DNA from: Solwaraspora sp. WMMA2056
Lineage (GTDB): Bacteria > Actinomycetota > Actinomycetes > Mycobacteriales > Micromonosporaceae
Length of the DNA stretch: 64,000 nucleotides
Assembly (NCBI RefSeq): GCF_030345095.1
Contig: NZ_CP128360.1
Location: forward strand, 124,001 to 188,000
Direction of reading: 5' to 3'
Shown here: piece by piece, positions 26,130 through 34,411 of the stretch
Numbering within the stretch: position 1 is the first letter of the stretch
How the letters are laid out: each line of letters opens with the position of its first letter
Notes under the pieces: model-generated
The model's input: the letters and a program-made list of their open reading frames with translations, nothing else
Database searches by the model: none
Told to the model about the DNA's origin: nothing
Position numbers and translations under genes: made by a program

Positions 26130-28139
26130 CTACTCCCAGCGGATCTTCACGCAGTTGCCGGTGGTGTAGCTGCCGTTGTCGTGCTTCGCCAGAGCGTGCG
26201 ACGAGTTCGCGATCCGGGCACACACCTTCGGGTAGTCGCCGATGGCGTTGACGAAGGCCGGGTCGTCGGTCCAGATCACCGACGGCTGCTTGTCCTCGAC
26301 GTACCAGAAGCCCTGCTCGGCGCTGGAGACGTGGGTGCCCATCACCCGGTCCGCCGGGGTGGTGCCGTCGCTGCCGTAGATGTGCAGGTGCCAGCCGCCG
26401 TTGGCAGCCGGCTCGTTGTCGCCGAACTCGGCGTCGTACTCGACGGTGAACTTGCCCTCGGCGACCCGGGCCGAGGTCAGGCAGACCCAGGTCCAGTTGC
26501 TCTTGATCTCGTCCGTGCACTGCTCGTCGGCCGGAACCTCCGGCGCGGACGGCTCCGACTCGACGACCTGCTCCGGCTCCGGCTGCTCCTGGCCCTGGCC
26601 GGGGGCCGCGCCGTCACCGGGTGCCGCCACCTGACCGTCGTCGTTCTGCCCGCTGGTCAGGGCGTAGGTCACCCCACCGCCGGCGAGCAGCACGACGACC
26701 ACCGCCGCGGCCACCAGCAGCGGGCCACGGCCACGCTTCGCCGCAGTGTCGCCGGCACTTCGCGACGACCCCGGCGGGGTGTCGTCGGCGCCGACGGAGC
26801 CGGCCGAGGAGTAGGTCTCGGTCCGCGCGGGGTACGTCGTACCGACGCTCGCCCGGGCCACCGCCCCACCGGCGGCGCTCGGCGCGACCGGCGCCGACGC
26901 GGCAGGGGTCGACGCGGCAGGGGTCGACGCGGCCGGGTACGCGGCGGCCGGCGGCGCGGCCGGGTACGCCGACGTGACCGGAGCGGTCGGTGCGACCGGG
27001 GCGGTCGGTGCGGCCGGGGCGGCCGGAGCCGGCGGAGTCACCGCAGCGTGGCCCGCACCCGCACCGTGTCGGCCCATCGCGTCAGCGGCGGCCAACCAGG
27101 CGGCGCCGAGGGAGACCGAGTACTTCGGGTGTGCGTCGACCGCCACCGGCCGGCCCAGCTCCGAGCCGACCAGTTGGGCGACGACCGGCATCCGCGACGA
27201 ACCGCCGACCAGCAGCACCGAGTGCAGCTGCTCCGGCGAGCAGCCGGCGGACCGTACCGCCCGGTGCAGCGCCTCGATGGAGCCGTGCAGCACCGGACGG
27301 ACCATCGCCTCGAGCTCGGCCCGGGTGAGCCGGATCTCGGTGGAGATGTTGGGCAGCAGCACCGGAATCGAGGTGTCGGTGTCCGACGACAGCGCCTCCT
27401 TGGCCTGGATGCACTCGTCACGCAGCCGGGCCACGGCGGCGATCGCCGCCGGGTCCTCCTCGTCGAGCTCCTCCAGTTTGCCGCCGAGCGCGGTACGGAC
27501 GTGGTTGAACACCGCCGCGTCGAAGTCGATCCCGCCGAGTCGCTCGATGCCCTCCGGCTGACCCATGATCTCGAAGCCGGTGGGGGTCTTGCGCAGCATC
27601 GCCGCGTCGAACGTGCCGCCGCCCAGGTCGTAGACGGCGACGATGGAACCCGGCTCGATCCGCTGCTGCTCGGCGTAGTTGATCGCGGCGGCGGCCGGCT
27701 CGGTGGTGTACGTCACCGGCACCTCGAGGTTCGCCATCCGGACCGCCTGCCGGAGCAGATCCAGCTTGTACGGACCCCAGTTGGCCGGGTGTGAGACGCA
27801 GATCGACGCCGGCAGGGCGCCCTCCCGACGGGCGACCTCCTCCACCACCGCGTGGAGCAGGCGCGACATCAGCGCCTCGGCCGACTGCGGTACGCCGCCG
27901 AGCAGGATCGGGGTGGTGTCGCCCAGCCGCCGCTTGAACTCCCGGGCCACCCGGTTCGGCTCGGACAGTCCGCGTCGGTGGGCCGCCTCACCGGTGAGGA
28001 ACGTCTCGTCCTGCCGCAGCAGCACCACCGAGGGGATCGCCGCGCTACGGCCGCCGAGCGAGACGGTCTCCACCCGGCCTTCCCGCCAGATCGCCGCCGC
28101 TGTGAACGTTGTTCCGAGGTCTATGCCAAGTGCGTACAT
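26130..28139 (-). CDS. Membrane-spanning Hsp70-family protein
   Basis: 669 residues. The first 360 form an Hsp70/actin-type ATPase: phosphate-1 loop GIDLGTTFTAAAIW, VYDLGGGTFDAAML (phosphate-2) and LLVGGSSRMPVV (adenosine motif). In place of the DnaK substrate-binding domain there is a 130-residue Ala/Pro-rich linker, one transmembrane span (LLVAAAVVVVLLAGGG), then about 125 residues outside the membrane with several Cys and Trp. It is therefore not DnaK. The ATPase should be cytoplasmic and the C-terminal domain extracytoplasmic, suggesting signalling or force transfer across the membrane. It lies downstream of the dynamin gene (82-base gap), probably as an operon. Confidence 0.9.
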   Translation of the reverse strand: MYALGIDLGTTFTAAAIWREGRVETVSLGGRSAAIPSVVLLRQDETFLTGEAAHRRGLSEPNRVAREFKRRLGDTTPILLGGVPQSAEALMSRLLHAVVEEVARREGALPASICVSHPANWGPYKLDLLRQAVRMANLEVPVTYTTEPAAAAINYAEQQRIEPGSIVAVYDLGGGTFDAAMLRKTPTGFEIMGQPEGIERLGGIDFDAAVFNHVRTALGGKLEELDEEDPAAIAAVARLRDECIQAKEALSSDTDTSIPVLLPNISTEIRLTRAELEAMVRPVLHGSIEALHRAVRSAGCSPEQLHSVLLVGGSSRMPVVAQLVGSELGRPVAVDAHPKYSVSLGAAWLAAADAMGRHGAGAGHAAVTPPAPAAPAAPTAPVAPTAPVTSAYPAAPPAAAYPAASTPAASTPAASAPVAPSAAGGAVARASVGTTYPARTETYSSAGSVGADDTPPGSSRSAGDTAAKRGRGPLLVAAAVVVVLLAGGGVTYALTSGQNDDGQVAAPGDGAAPGQGQEQPEPEQVVESEPSAPEVPADEQCTDEIKSNWTWVCLTSARVAEGKFTVEYDAEFGDNEPAANGGWHLHIYGSDGTTPADRVMGTHVSSAEQGFWYVEDKQPSVIWTDDPAFVNAIGDYPKVCARIANSSHALAKHDNGSYTTGNCVKIRWE

Positions 28140-28221
28140 CGTGGTCGCTCCGAGGGAGTGTGTGGAGACAGGAATGGCCGGGTCTGGGGGGTCGACCGTG
28201 CGGCGACGGTCCGGCGGATGG

Positions 28222-29691
28222 TCATGCGGACCGCCGCTGGTCGGCGATGATGCCCTCGCAGGACCGGACCGCCACTCGGGCGGCCATCGCCATCTCGTAC
28301 GAGGTCATCGGGCTCTCGGCGCGCCGCTGCCAGCGGCCCAGGGCCTCGATGGCGCCCTCGGTCACCTCGGCGGCACTCGCGTCGGCCGGTAGCCGCAGCC
28401 GCTGGTGCGCCGCCGCGCCGCCACCGCCGATCACCTGCTCCAGCTCGGCGACGACCGCCGCCTTGCCGGTGACCCAGCCGGCGCGCAGGCTGGAGAGCAC
28501 CCGCAGCTCGTTGAACGGGTGCGCCGAGGCGATGATCTCCTCCACCGCGCCGGCGACCTGGTCGCTGCCGGGCCGGACGCAGACCCGGGTGACGTCGGAG
28601 AGTGCCAGCAGTGCCGACCGGGCCTTGAGGACGTCACGACGCTCGAAGAACAGCGAGGTGAGGACCTCGCGCAGCTGGGTGAGACCGCTGCGCTCGGTCA
28701 ACTCCTGAGCAAGTTCCGTCGCGGTGGTGCCGGGGTTGTGGCGCAGCATCGCCGCCGACAGCCGCAGCCCGAACATGCCGAACCGGCCGAGCAGCGCTTC
28801 CCGTTCGATCGTGGTCAGGCCGAGCTCGGGCAGGTGCTGCACGAACCGGTCGGCGGAGAGCAGCAGCTGCTCCGCCTGGGCCACCGGCAGTTCGGCGACC
28901 CGGCGCAGCTGGGCGACCTCCACCTCGGTGAGGGTGGCGGCGGTCTCGGCGAGCAGACCGGCGACGGGGACCACCGACTGCACCAGCCGGCGGACGTTCG
29001 CGTCGGTGCTCAGCCGGTCGGCGATCCGCCGGGCCGAGGCCATCGCGTCGAGCCGGCCGACGCCGATCTCGTCGGCCCGGGAGAGGATGCCGATGGCGTT
29101 GACCGGGTTGGGTCGGGACACCTCCACGTCGTGGAAGGCCCGGAGGAAGTCGACGTCGTTGGCGTGCAGGTGACGCATCAGGTAGACGACGGCGTCGGCC
29201 GGGGTCTCCTCCTCGTCGGGGACGAGCAGGTCCCAGGCGCGCCGGGAGGTCTGTTCGGACAGTGAGCCGATGCCCGGCGTGTCGATCAGAGTGACGGTAC
29301 GTAGCGCCTGCGACGGCCAGGTGATCTCCAGTTGCGCGACGTCGTCGACGGTCAGATCGCCCAGGTCGACGTCGATCGCGCCGTCCTCGCGGCTGAACCG
29401 CAGCTGACGCGGCTCACCTCCGGTCGGCGTGGCCAGCACCCGGTAGGTGTGCCCGTCCTGGTACCAGGTGACGATCCGGGTGCACTCGCCGGCATCGGTC
29501 GGTGCCAGCCGGTCACCGACCAACGCGTTGAGCAGGGTGGACTTGCCGGCCTTGACCCGGCCGGCGATCGCGACCCGCAGTGGTTCGTCCAGGCGGTCGC
29601 GCACCGCGGTGAGCCGCTGTTCGTACGCGGTGCCCCGGTAGACGTCGACGGCGTGGCCGAGCACGCTGCGGGTGCGGTCGATCAGGCTCAT
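28222..29691 (-). CDS. Dynamin-like GTPase (IniC-like)
   Basis: 489 residues. The G1 motif GRVKAGKSTLLNALVG and the G3 motif LIDTPGIGSL are clear; G4 is probably LSRADE. The remainder is helical, as expected for the stalk of bacterial dynamin-like proteins. Compared with the second copy at 34412-36229 it lacks an obvious hydrophobic paddle, as mycobacterial IniC differs from IniA. It should bind GTP and associate with membrane in a complex with its partner. It is divergent from the LuxR/IniB/IniA set and begins the minus-strand operon that includes the Hsp70-like gene. Confidence 0.88.
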   Translation of the reverse strand: MSLIDRTRSVLGHAVDVYRGTAYEQRLTAVRDRLDEPLRVAIAGRVKAGKSTLLNALVGDRLAPTDAGECTRIVTWYQDGHTYRVLATPTGGEPRQLRFSREDGAIDVDLGDLTVDDVAQLEITWPSQALRTVTLIDTPGIGSLSEQTSRRAWDLLVPDEEETPADAVVYLMRHLHANDVDFLRAFHDVEVSRPNPVNAIGILSRADEIGVGRLDAMASARRIADRLSTDANVRRLVQSVVPVAGLLAETAATLTEVEVAQLRRVAELPVAQAEQLLLSADRFVQHLPELGLTTIEREALLGRFGMFGLRLSAAMLRHNPGTTATELAQELTERSGLTQLREVLTSLFFERRDVLKARSALLALSDVTRVCVRPGSDQVAGAVEEIIASAHPFNELRVLSSLRAGWVTGKAAVVAELEQVIGGGGAAAHQRLRLPADASAAEVTEGAIEALGRWQRRAESPMTSYEMAMAARVAVRSCEGIIADQRRSA

Positions 29692-30056
29692 CACGTCACC
29701 GCCGGTAGGCGCTGCCGATGCGGGCGGGTACCGGCCAGCTCGGATTCCACATTCTTCACGCCGCTGCTTTCTGATCTGCCGGGAGGTGTCCTACGTCTCA
29801 GCGAGTCGGCCGTCACCCCGGGCCGACCACGGACCGTCCCGGCTGACCTGTCGATCAACGGGTTGCTGACCGGCTGGACAGCCTCGCCGGGAGGGGCACC
29901 ACACGGCTCACCCGGTGCCTGCTCGGCATCCGGCGGACCAGGCCCCCAGGTCGGGCCGAGAGTACACGGTACATGCGAACGACGTCATGCCCTGCAGCGG
30001 AGTCGGGAGCCGTCCGTACACTGCCTCACTGACGCGGGCAAGGAGGGGCTGCACCG
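29692..30056. other. Divergent intergenic region of the ini-like locus
   Basis: 365 bases between the dynamin gene and the LuxR regulator. It must hold both promoters. Apart from the AAGGAGGGG ribosome-binding site of the LuxR gene I see no clear -10/-35 pair, palindrome or gene. Confidence 0.4.
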
Positions 30057-32387
30057 GTGACTGTCGTGGTGGGTGTGGACGGCTCCGGCCGGACCCGACG
30101 GCTCGACGAGATCGCCGCGTCCGCCGGCCGTACGACCGTACGCGTGACTCCCGCGACCGGCGCGGACCTGGCCGTTCTCCTCGAACAGGCACGTGTCGAC
30201 GGCGCCCTGGTCCTGGTCGACGACGCGCATCAACTCTCCATTGAGACGGTCCGATCACTGACGGTGGCGGCCCGCGCCGGGGTGACGATGGCGCTCGCCC
30301 GTCGGCCCACGATCGACTCCGCGGAGCTCGCCGACCTCGACGGGGTGGTCGCCGGTCAGGGCCCGGTCGAGCAGCTGGGTCCGCTCCCCCCGACGGCCCT
30401 GGCCGCGCTGGTCGAGGCAGCCGTCGGCCGGCCGGCCACGCCGGAGCAGGTGACGGCGCTCCAGACGGCCTCGGCCGGGCTGGCCGCCATCGCCGTCGAG
30501 ATCGCCGCCGACCCCGACGGTACGCCGCCCACCCTCGTCGCCCGGCTGCAGCGACGGTTCGCCGGCCCCGGACGGGATCTCGCCGGGCTGGCCGCGATCC
30601 TCGCCCTCGGACTCGACCTGGCCGACGAGGCCGTCTGTACGGCGGCCGGCCTGAAACCGGCCGAGGCGGCCACCGGGATGCGGTCACTACGCGACGCGGG
30701 ACTGCTGACCCCGGACGGTGAACGGTTGATCCCGGCGGTGGCCCGCGCCGTGCTGGTCGAGCTGCCACCGACGGAACGCCGCCGGCTGCACGAGACCGTG
30801 GCCCGGGCGTTGCTGGCCACCGATGCCGACCCGGTCCGTGCCGCCGAGCAGCTGCGCGCCGCCCGGGCCCGTAACCCGACCGCCGCCGACGTCTACCGAC
30901 GGGCCGCCGACCGGCTGCGCTTCACCGACCCTGGCAGCGCCCTCACCTGGTACGACGACGCGCTGGACGCCGGAGCCGAGCCGTCCACTGTGGCAGCTGG
31001 TCGGGCCGAGGCGGCGACCCTGCTGGGGATGCCGGTGGACCTGGACGGCCCGGTCGAGGCACCGGCCGACGCCGGCCGGGTCGCCCTGGTCGCCGGGGCG
31101 GCGGCCGCCTACGACGGCCGGGCCGGCCGGGCGGCAGAGGCGCTGCTCGGTGCCGACCCGCCCGGCCCGGTCCTCGCGGTGCCGGCGCTGATGGTGACCG
31201 GGCAACCGGCCGCCGCCCGGTCGGCGGCGACCGGGTCGGCCCCGCTGCCGGTACGCCGACTGGCCGAGGCGGCGCTGGCGATGGCGGACCCGCAGGCGGC
31301 GCTGCCGTTGCTGATCGAGGCCGCCGAGGGCTTCGAGCGGACGCCGCCGCAGGTCGCCGTACCGGACCCGCCGCACGCGATCGGCGCGCTGATCGCGGTG
31401 GCCGCCGGTGACTGCGCGACGGCCGAACACCTGTTGGAACGGGCGGTGGCCAGCGGATGCGGCGGGCCCGTCGCGCTCGACCGGCATCGCACGTTGCTGG
31501 CCTGGGTCCGGATGCGGACCGGTCGGTACGATTCGGCCCTCGCGGAGCTGCGCCGGTTGGCCGGTGTCGCGCTGCCGGGGCGCGAGCGGCTGGTCTACGC
31601 CGGCCTCACCGCGGGAATCGCCCGGCGCAGTGGGGACATCGCCCAGCTACGGGCGGCCTGGTCCGTCGCCGAGCCGGTGCTGGCCCGCCGGGCGGTCGAC
31701 CTGTCCCAGTTGGAAGTGGTCGAGGAGCTGCTGGTCGCCGCCGCCCGACTACGCCAGCACCAACGGATCGCTCCGGTCCTGGCTGACCTGGACGCAATCC
31801 TGGACCGGCTGGGCCGGCCGGCCGCGTGGACGGTGTCGGTGGAGTGGATCCGGCTGCAGATCGCCGTCGTCGACGAGGATCCGCTCACGGCCGAGGCGAC
31901 GGCCGCGCGGTTGGGCTCCCTCGACCCGGCCGGTTTCCGGCAGCAGGCGCAGTGTCGGGCGGCCGCTCGATGGTCCGCCGCCCTGCGCGGCGACGTGGAT
32001 CCGGATGCGGTGCTGACGGACGCCGCCGCGCTGGTCGCCGCCGAGCTGCCCTGGGAGTCGTCCCGACTGATCGGTCAGGCAGCCGTGCGGACCACCGACG
32101 CGGCGGCCGCCCGCCGGCTGCTGGAGCGGGCCCGGGAGCTGTCCCGGCCGGATCCCGTCCCGGACGAGACCGCGCCGGGGTCCTCGCACGGCGGCCTGTC
32201 CGACCGGGAGGTCGAGGTCGCCCGGCTGGTGCTGGCCGGCCGGACCCACCGGGAGATCGGCACGCAGCTGTTCCTGTCCCCCAAGACGGTCGAGCACCAC
32301 GTGGCCAGGATCCGGGGCAAGTTGGGGGCCACGACCCGGGCTGAGATGATCGCTACGCTGCGAAGTCTGCTGCCCGAGGAGCCCTGA
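30057..32387 (+). CDS. Large LuxR-family ATPase-like transcription regulator (IniR-like)
   Basis: 776 residues from GTG 30057, with an AAGGAGGGG RBS. The N-terminal region resembles an AAA/STAND ATPase, but its P-loop reads GVDGSGRT with Arg where Lys is expected; a Walker-B-like LVLVDDAH remains. The long middle is Ala/Leu-rich helical repeats of TPR/MalT type. The C-terminal 65 residues are a LuxR HTH (LSDREVEVARLVLAGRTHRE, then LSPKTVEHHVARIRGKLG). Position directly before the iniB-like gene matches IniR of the mycobacterial iniBAC locus, a regulator of envelope stress genes. It probably activates the downstream operon. Confidence 0.85.
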   Translation: MTVVVGVDGSGRTRRLDEIAASAGRTTVRVTPATGADLAVLLEQARVDGALVLVDDAHQLSIETVRSLTVAARAGVTMALARRPTIDSAELADLDGVVAGQGPVEQLGPLPPTALAALVEAAVGRPATPEQVTALQTASAGLAAIAVEIAADPDGTPPTLVARLQRRFAGPGRDLAGLAAILALGLDLADEAVCTAAGLKPAEAATGMRSLRDAGLLTPDGERLIPAVARAVLVELPPTERRRLHETVARALLATDADPVRAAEQLRAARARNPTAADVYRRAADRLRFTDPGSALTWYDDALDAGAEPSTVAAGRAEAATLLGMPVDLDGPVEAPADAGRVALVAGAAAAYDGRAGRAAEALLGADPPGPVLAVPALMVTGQPAAARSAATGSAPLPVRRLAEAALAMADPQAALPLLIEAAEGFERTPPQVAVPDPPHAIGALIAVAAGDCATAEHLLERAVASGCGGPVALDRHRTLLAWVRMRTGRYDSALAELRRLAGVALPGRERLVYAGLTAGIARRSGDIAQLRAAWSVAEPVLARRAVDLSQLEVVEELLVAAARLRQHQRIAPVLADLDAILDRLGRPAAWTVSVEWIRLQIAVVDEDPLTAEATAARLGSLDPAGFRQQAQCRAAARWSAALRGDVDPDAVLTDAAALVAAELPWESSRLIGQAAVRTTDAAAARRLLERARELSRPDPVPDETAPGSSHGGLSDREVEVARLVLAGRTHREIGTQLFLSPKTVEHHVARIRGKLGATTRAEMIATLRSLLPEEP

Positions 32388-32419
32388 GCTGTCGGTTGGC
32401 CGACGCGGGCTTGGTGCCA

Positions 32420-32448
32420 CCCCCTAGACCCCCGAAGCTGGCAGGGGG
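32420..32448 (+). promoter_or_regulatory. Inverted G/C block before the iniB-like gene, possible regulator site
   Basis: CCCCCT at 32420-32425 and AGGGGG at 32443-32448 form an inverted repeat about 110 bases before the IniB-like start, in the 168-base gap after the LuxR gene. It is a plausible binding site for the adjacent LuxR-type regulator. The -10/-35 elements are not clear. Confidence 0.35.
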
Positions 32449-32555
32449 GAAGCCCCGATGCGACGGGTGAGCACCGACCCGCACTCTTGTACCTGTCCGG
32501 CCGGTCAGGACGGACCACGAACCCGACGAACCCCTAACCCCCCAGGAGACACATC

Positions 32556-34229
32556 ATGGCCGCGGTAGAAGTCACCCCGCTGATCATCGAGCAGATCAAG
32601 AACCTCTTCGACAAGGTGTTCAGCAGCGAGGCGGAGACCGCCAAGTTCCTCGCCGACCCGGAGGGCGCGTTCGCCGCCAACGGGATCGACGCGGAGACGC
32701 TGAACGAGGTCGACATCAACCAGATCGTCAACGAGGCGGCCTTCGGTAGCAGTGAGGGTCCGTCCAGCGGGGGCGGTTTCTCCGGCGGGGGCGGCGGCGG
32801 GGGCGGCTTCGCTGGTGGGGGGACCGGCGGGGGCGGCGGGGGCGGCTTCGCCGGTGGGGGGACCGGTGGCGGCGGCGGGGGCGGCTTCGCCGGCGGTGGG
32901 GGTGGCGGCGGCGCCGGTGGGGGCTTCGGTGCCGGCGCCGCCGCCAACGTGCCGACCCCGGAGGTCGTCCAGCAGGTGACCCAGGTGACCCAGAACTTCA
33001 CCAACCAGAACTTCATCGACAACTCGCAGAGCTTCACCGACAACTCCATCGACAACTCGGTGGACCTGGACGTGGACGGACCGGTGCTCGGCGACATCGA
33101 CGTCGAGACCGAAAACCTCAACCAGACCGGGGACGGCAACGTCGCCAACACCGGGTCCGGGGACGTCAACGCGGCGACCGGCGACGGCGCCGTGGCTCAG
33201 CAGGGCGACGGCGACCAGGTCGCCGCCACCGGTGGGTCGGTGGCGGCCGGCGACGACGCCTTCGGCGTCACCGGGGACAACTCCTCGCTGGAGTTCGTCG
33301 ACGGCGACAAGGTGACCGCCGGCGACGGGGCCGTGATCGGCACCGGCGACGGCGACGTGCTCGGCGCGACCGGCGACGGCGCGTTCCTCGGCAACTCGGA
33401 GTCCGGCGACGTGGTCGGCAACACCGGCGACAACGCCGTCACCGCCGGCGACGACATCGACGGCGTGGTCAACACCGGACTCAACACCGGGGTGATCGCC
33501 GACGGCGACGTCGACCGGACCGTGCTGGGCGACAACACCGGCATCGTCGCCGACGACGTCGACAAGGCCGTGGTCGGCGACAACAACCAGGCCGCCCAGT
33601 TCGACATCGACACCAGCGGCGCGGCCGGCGGCGACGCCAGCGGCACCGGCGGGGCCGGCGGTGACGGCGGAAACGCCAACGCCGCCGGTGGCAGCGGCGG
33701 CGACGGCGCGACCGGCGTCGGGGCCGGCGTGGGGACCGGCGTCGGCGTGGGCCGGGGCAAGGGCGAAGGCAGTGGCGAGGGCGAGGGCGAAGGCGGGGCC
33801 GGCGGGGCCGGCGGGGCAGGCGGCACCGCGACCGGTGGCAGCGCTGCCGGTGGCGCCGGCACCGGCGGTGACGCCAGCGGCGGTGCCGGTGGCGCGCTGG
33901 GGCCGATCAACATCAACTTCGGTGGCGGCAGCCAGCAGAACACCACCGACTCCCGGATCGAGGACTCCTCGCTGGCCTCCGGCGGGAACTCGACCAGCAA
34001 CCAGGACTCGTTCAACGACCAGTCCACCAACGACTCGTTCAACGACCAGTCGACCGACAACTCGGTCAACACGGACGACTCGTTCAACCAGGAGGACTCG
34101 TTCAACCAGGAGGACTCGTTCAACCAGGAGGACTCCTTCAACACGGAGGACTCGTTCACGACCGACGACTCGTTCAACAACAACAACACCGCCGAGGCGA
34201 CCGCTCCGGACCCGACCCTCGGGGCGTGA
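32556..34229 (+). CDS. IniB-like Gly-rich repeat protein
   Basis: 557 residues, RBS CAGGAG. Residues 1-65 form a compact helical head (LIIEQIKNLFDKVF, then FLADPEGAFAANGI) matching the IniB N-terminal domain. A poly-Gly segment (about 67-130) follows. About 220 residues of GDG/DNT-type repeats come next (TGDGNVANTGSGDVNAATGD), likely to fold as a beta-solenoid, then a second Gly/Ala-rich region. A Ser/Asn/Asp-rich tail holds DSFNDQ and DSFNQE repeats. There is no signal peptide, as in mycobacterial IniB. It lies between the LuxR regulator and the IniA-like dynamin. The role is unknown; the extended repeats suggest a structural or scaffold part. Confidence 0.85.
   Translation: MAAVEVTPLIIEQIKNLFDKVFSSEAETAKFLADPEGAFAANGIDAETLNEVDINQIVNEAAFGSSEGPSSGGGFSGGGGGGGGFAGGGTGGGGGGGFAGGGTGGGGGGGFAGGGGGGGAGGGFGAGAAANVPTPEVVQQVTQVTQNFTNQNFIDNSQSFTDNSIDNSVDLDVDGPVLGDIDVETENLNQTGDGNVANTGSGDVNAATGDGAVAQQGDGDQVAATGGSVAAGDDAFGVTGDNSSLEFVDGDKVTAGDGAVIGTGDGDVLGATGDGAFLGNSESGDVVGNTGDNAVTAGDDIDGVVNTGLNTGVIADGDVDRTVLGDNTGIVADDVDKAVVGDNNQAAQFDIDTSGAAGGDASGTGGAGGDGGNANAAGGSGGDGATGVGAGVGTGVGVGRGKGEGSGEGEGEGGAGGAGGAGGTATGGSAAGGAGTGGDASGGAGGALGPININFGGGSQQNTTDSRIEDSSLASGGNSTSNQDSFNDQSTNDSFNDQSTDNSVNTDDSFNQEDSFNQEDSFNQEDSFNTEDSFTTDDSFNNNNTAEATAPDPTLGA
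34008..34170. repeat. Tandem 18-bp coding repeats in the IniB-like tail
   Basis: The DSFNxx units are encoded by near-identical 18-base units (GAGGACTCGTTCAACCAG and variants). Three are exact between about 34076 and 34131, flanked by degenerate copies. The repeat count is likely to vary between strains. Confidence 0.8.
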
Positions 34230-34246
34230 CCGGACGACAACTGAGC

Positions 34247-34274
34247 GGGCCGGACGTCGTACGGCGTCCGGCCC
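34247..34274 (+). other. Hairpin 1 between iniB-like and iniA-like genes
   Basis: A perfect 10-bp stem, GGGCCGGACG with CGTCCGGCCC, and an eight-base loop start 18 bases after the IniB-like stop codon. It abuts the much larger hairpin that follows. Confidence 0.6.
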
Positions 34275-34337
34275 GGTGAGCGCCAACGTGGCGTGGCAGG
34301 TCCGGCCGGGGCCTGCCACGCCACGTTGGCGCTCACC
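34275..34337 (+). terminator. 26-bp perfect hairpin between iniB-like and iniA-like genes
   Basis: GGTGAGCGCCAACGTGGCGT and six further bases (34275-34300) pair without mismatch with 34312-34337 around an 11-base loop. No T-run follows. It lies inside a probable operon, 75 bases before the IniA-like start, so it may be an attenuator or an mRNA-processing site. It would lower GTPase expression relative to the IniB-like protein. Confidence 0.7.
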
Positions 34338-34411
34338 CTGCTTTGCCTGCCGACCACCTACCGGCCGACCACCCGCCTGCCGATACCCACCTCACTACCG
34401 CAGGAGCGACG

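Noticed and set aside
26130..28139. Hsp70-like gene considered as dnaK
   Set aside because: It lacks the substrate-binding domain and instead has a membrane span; no grpE or dnaJ is near.
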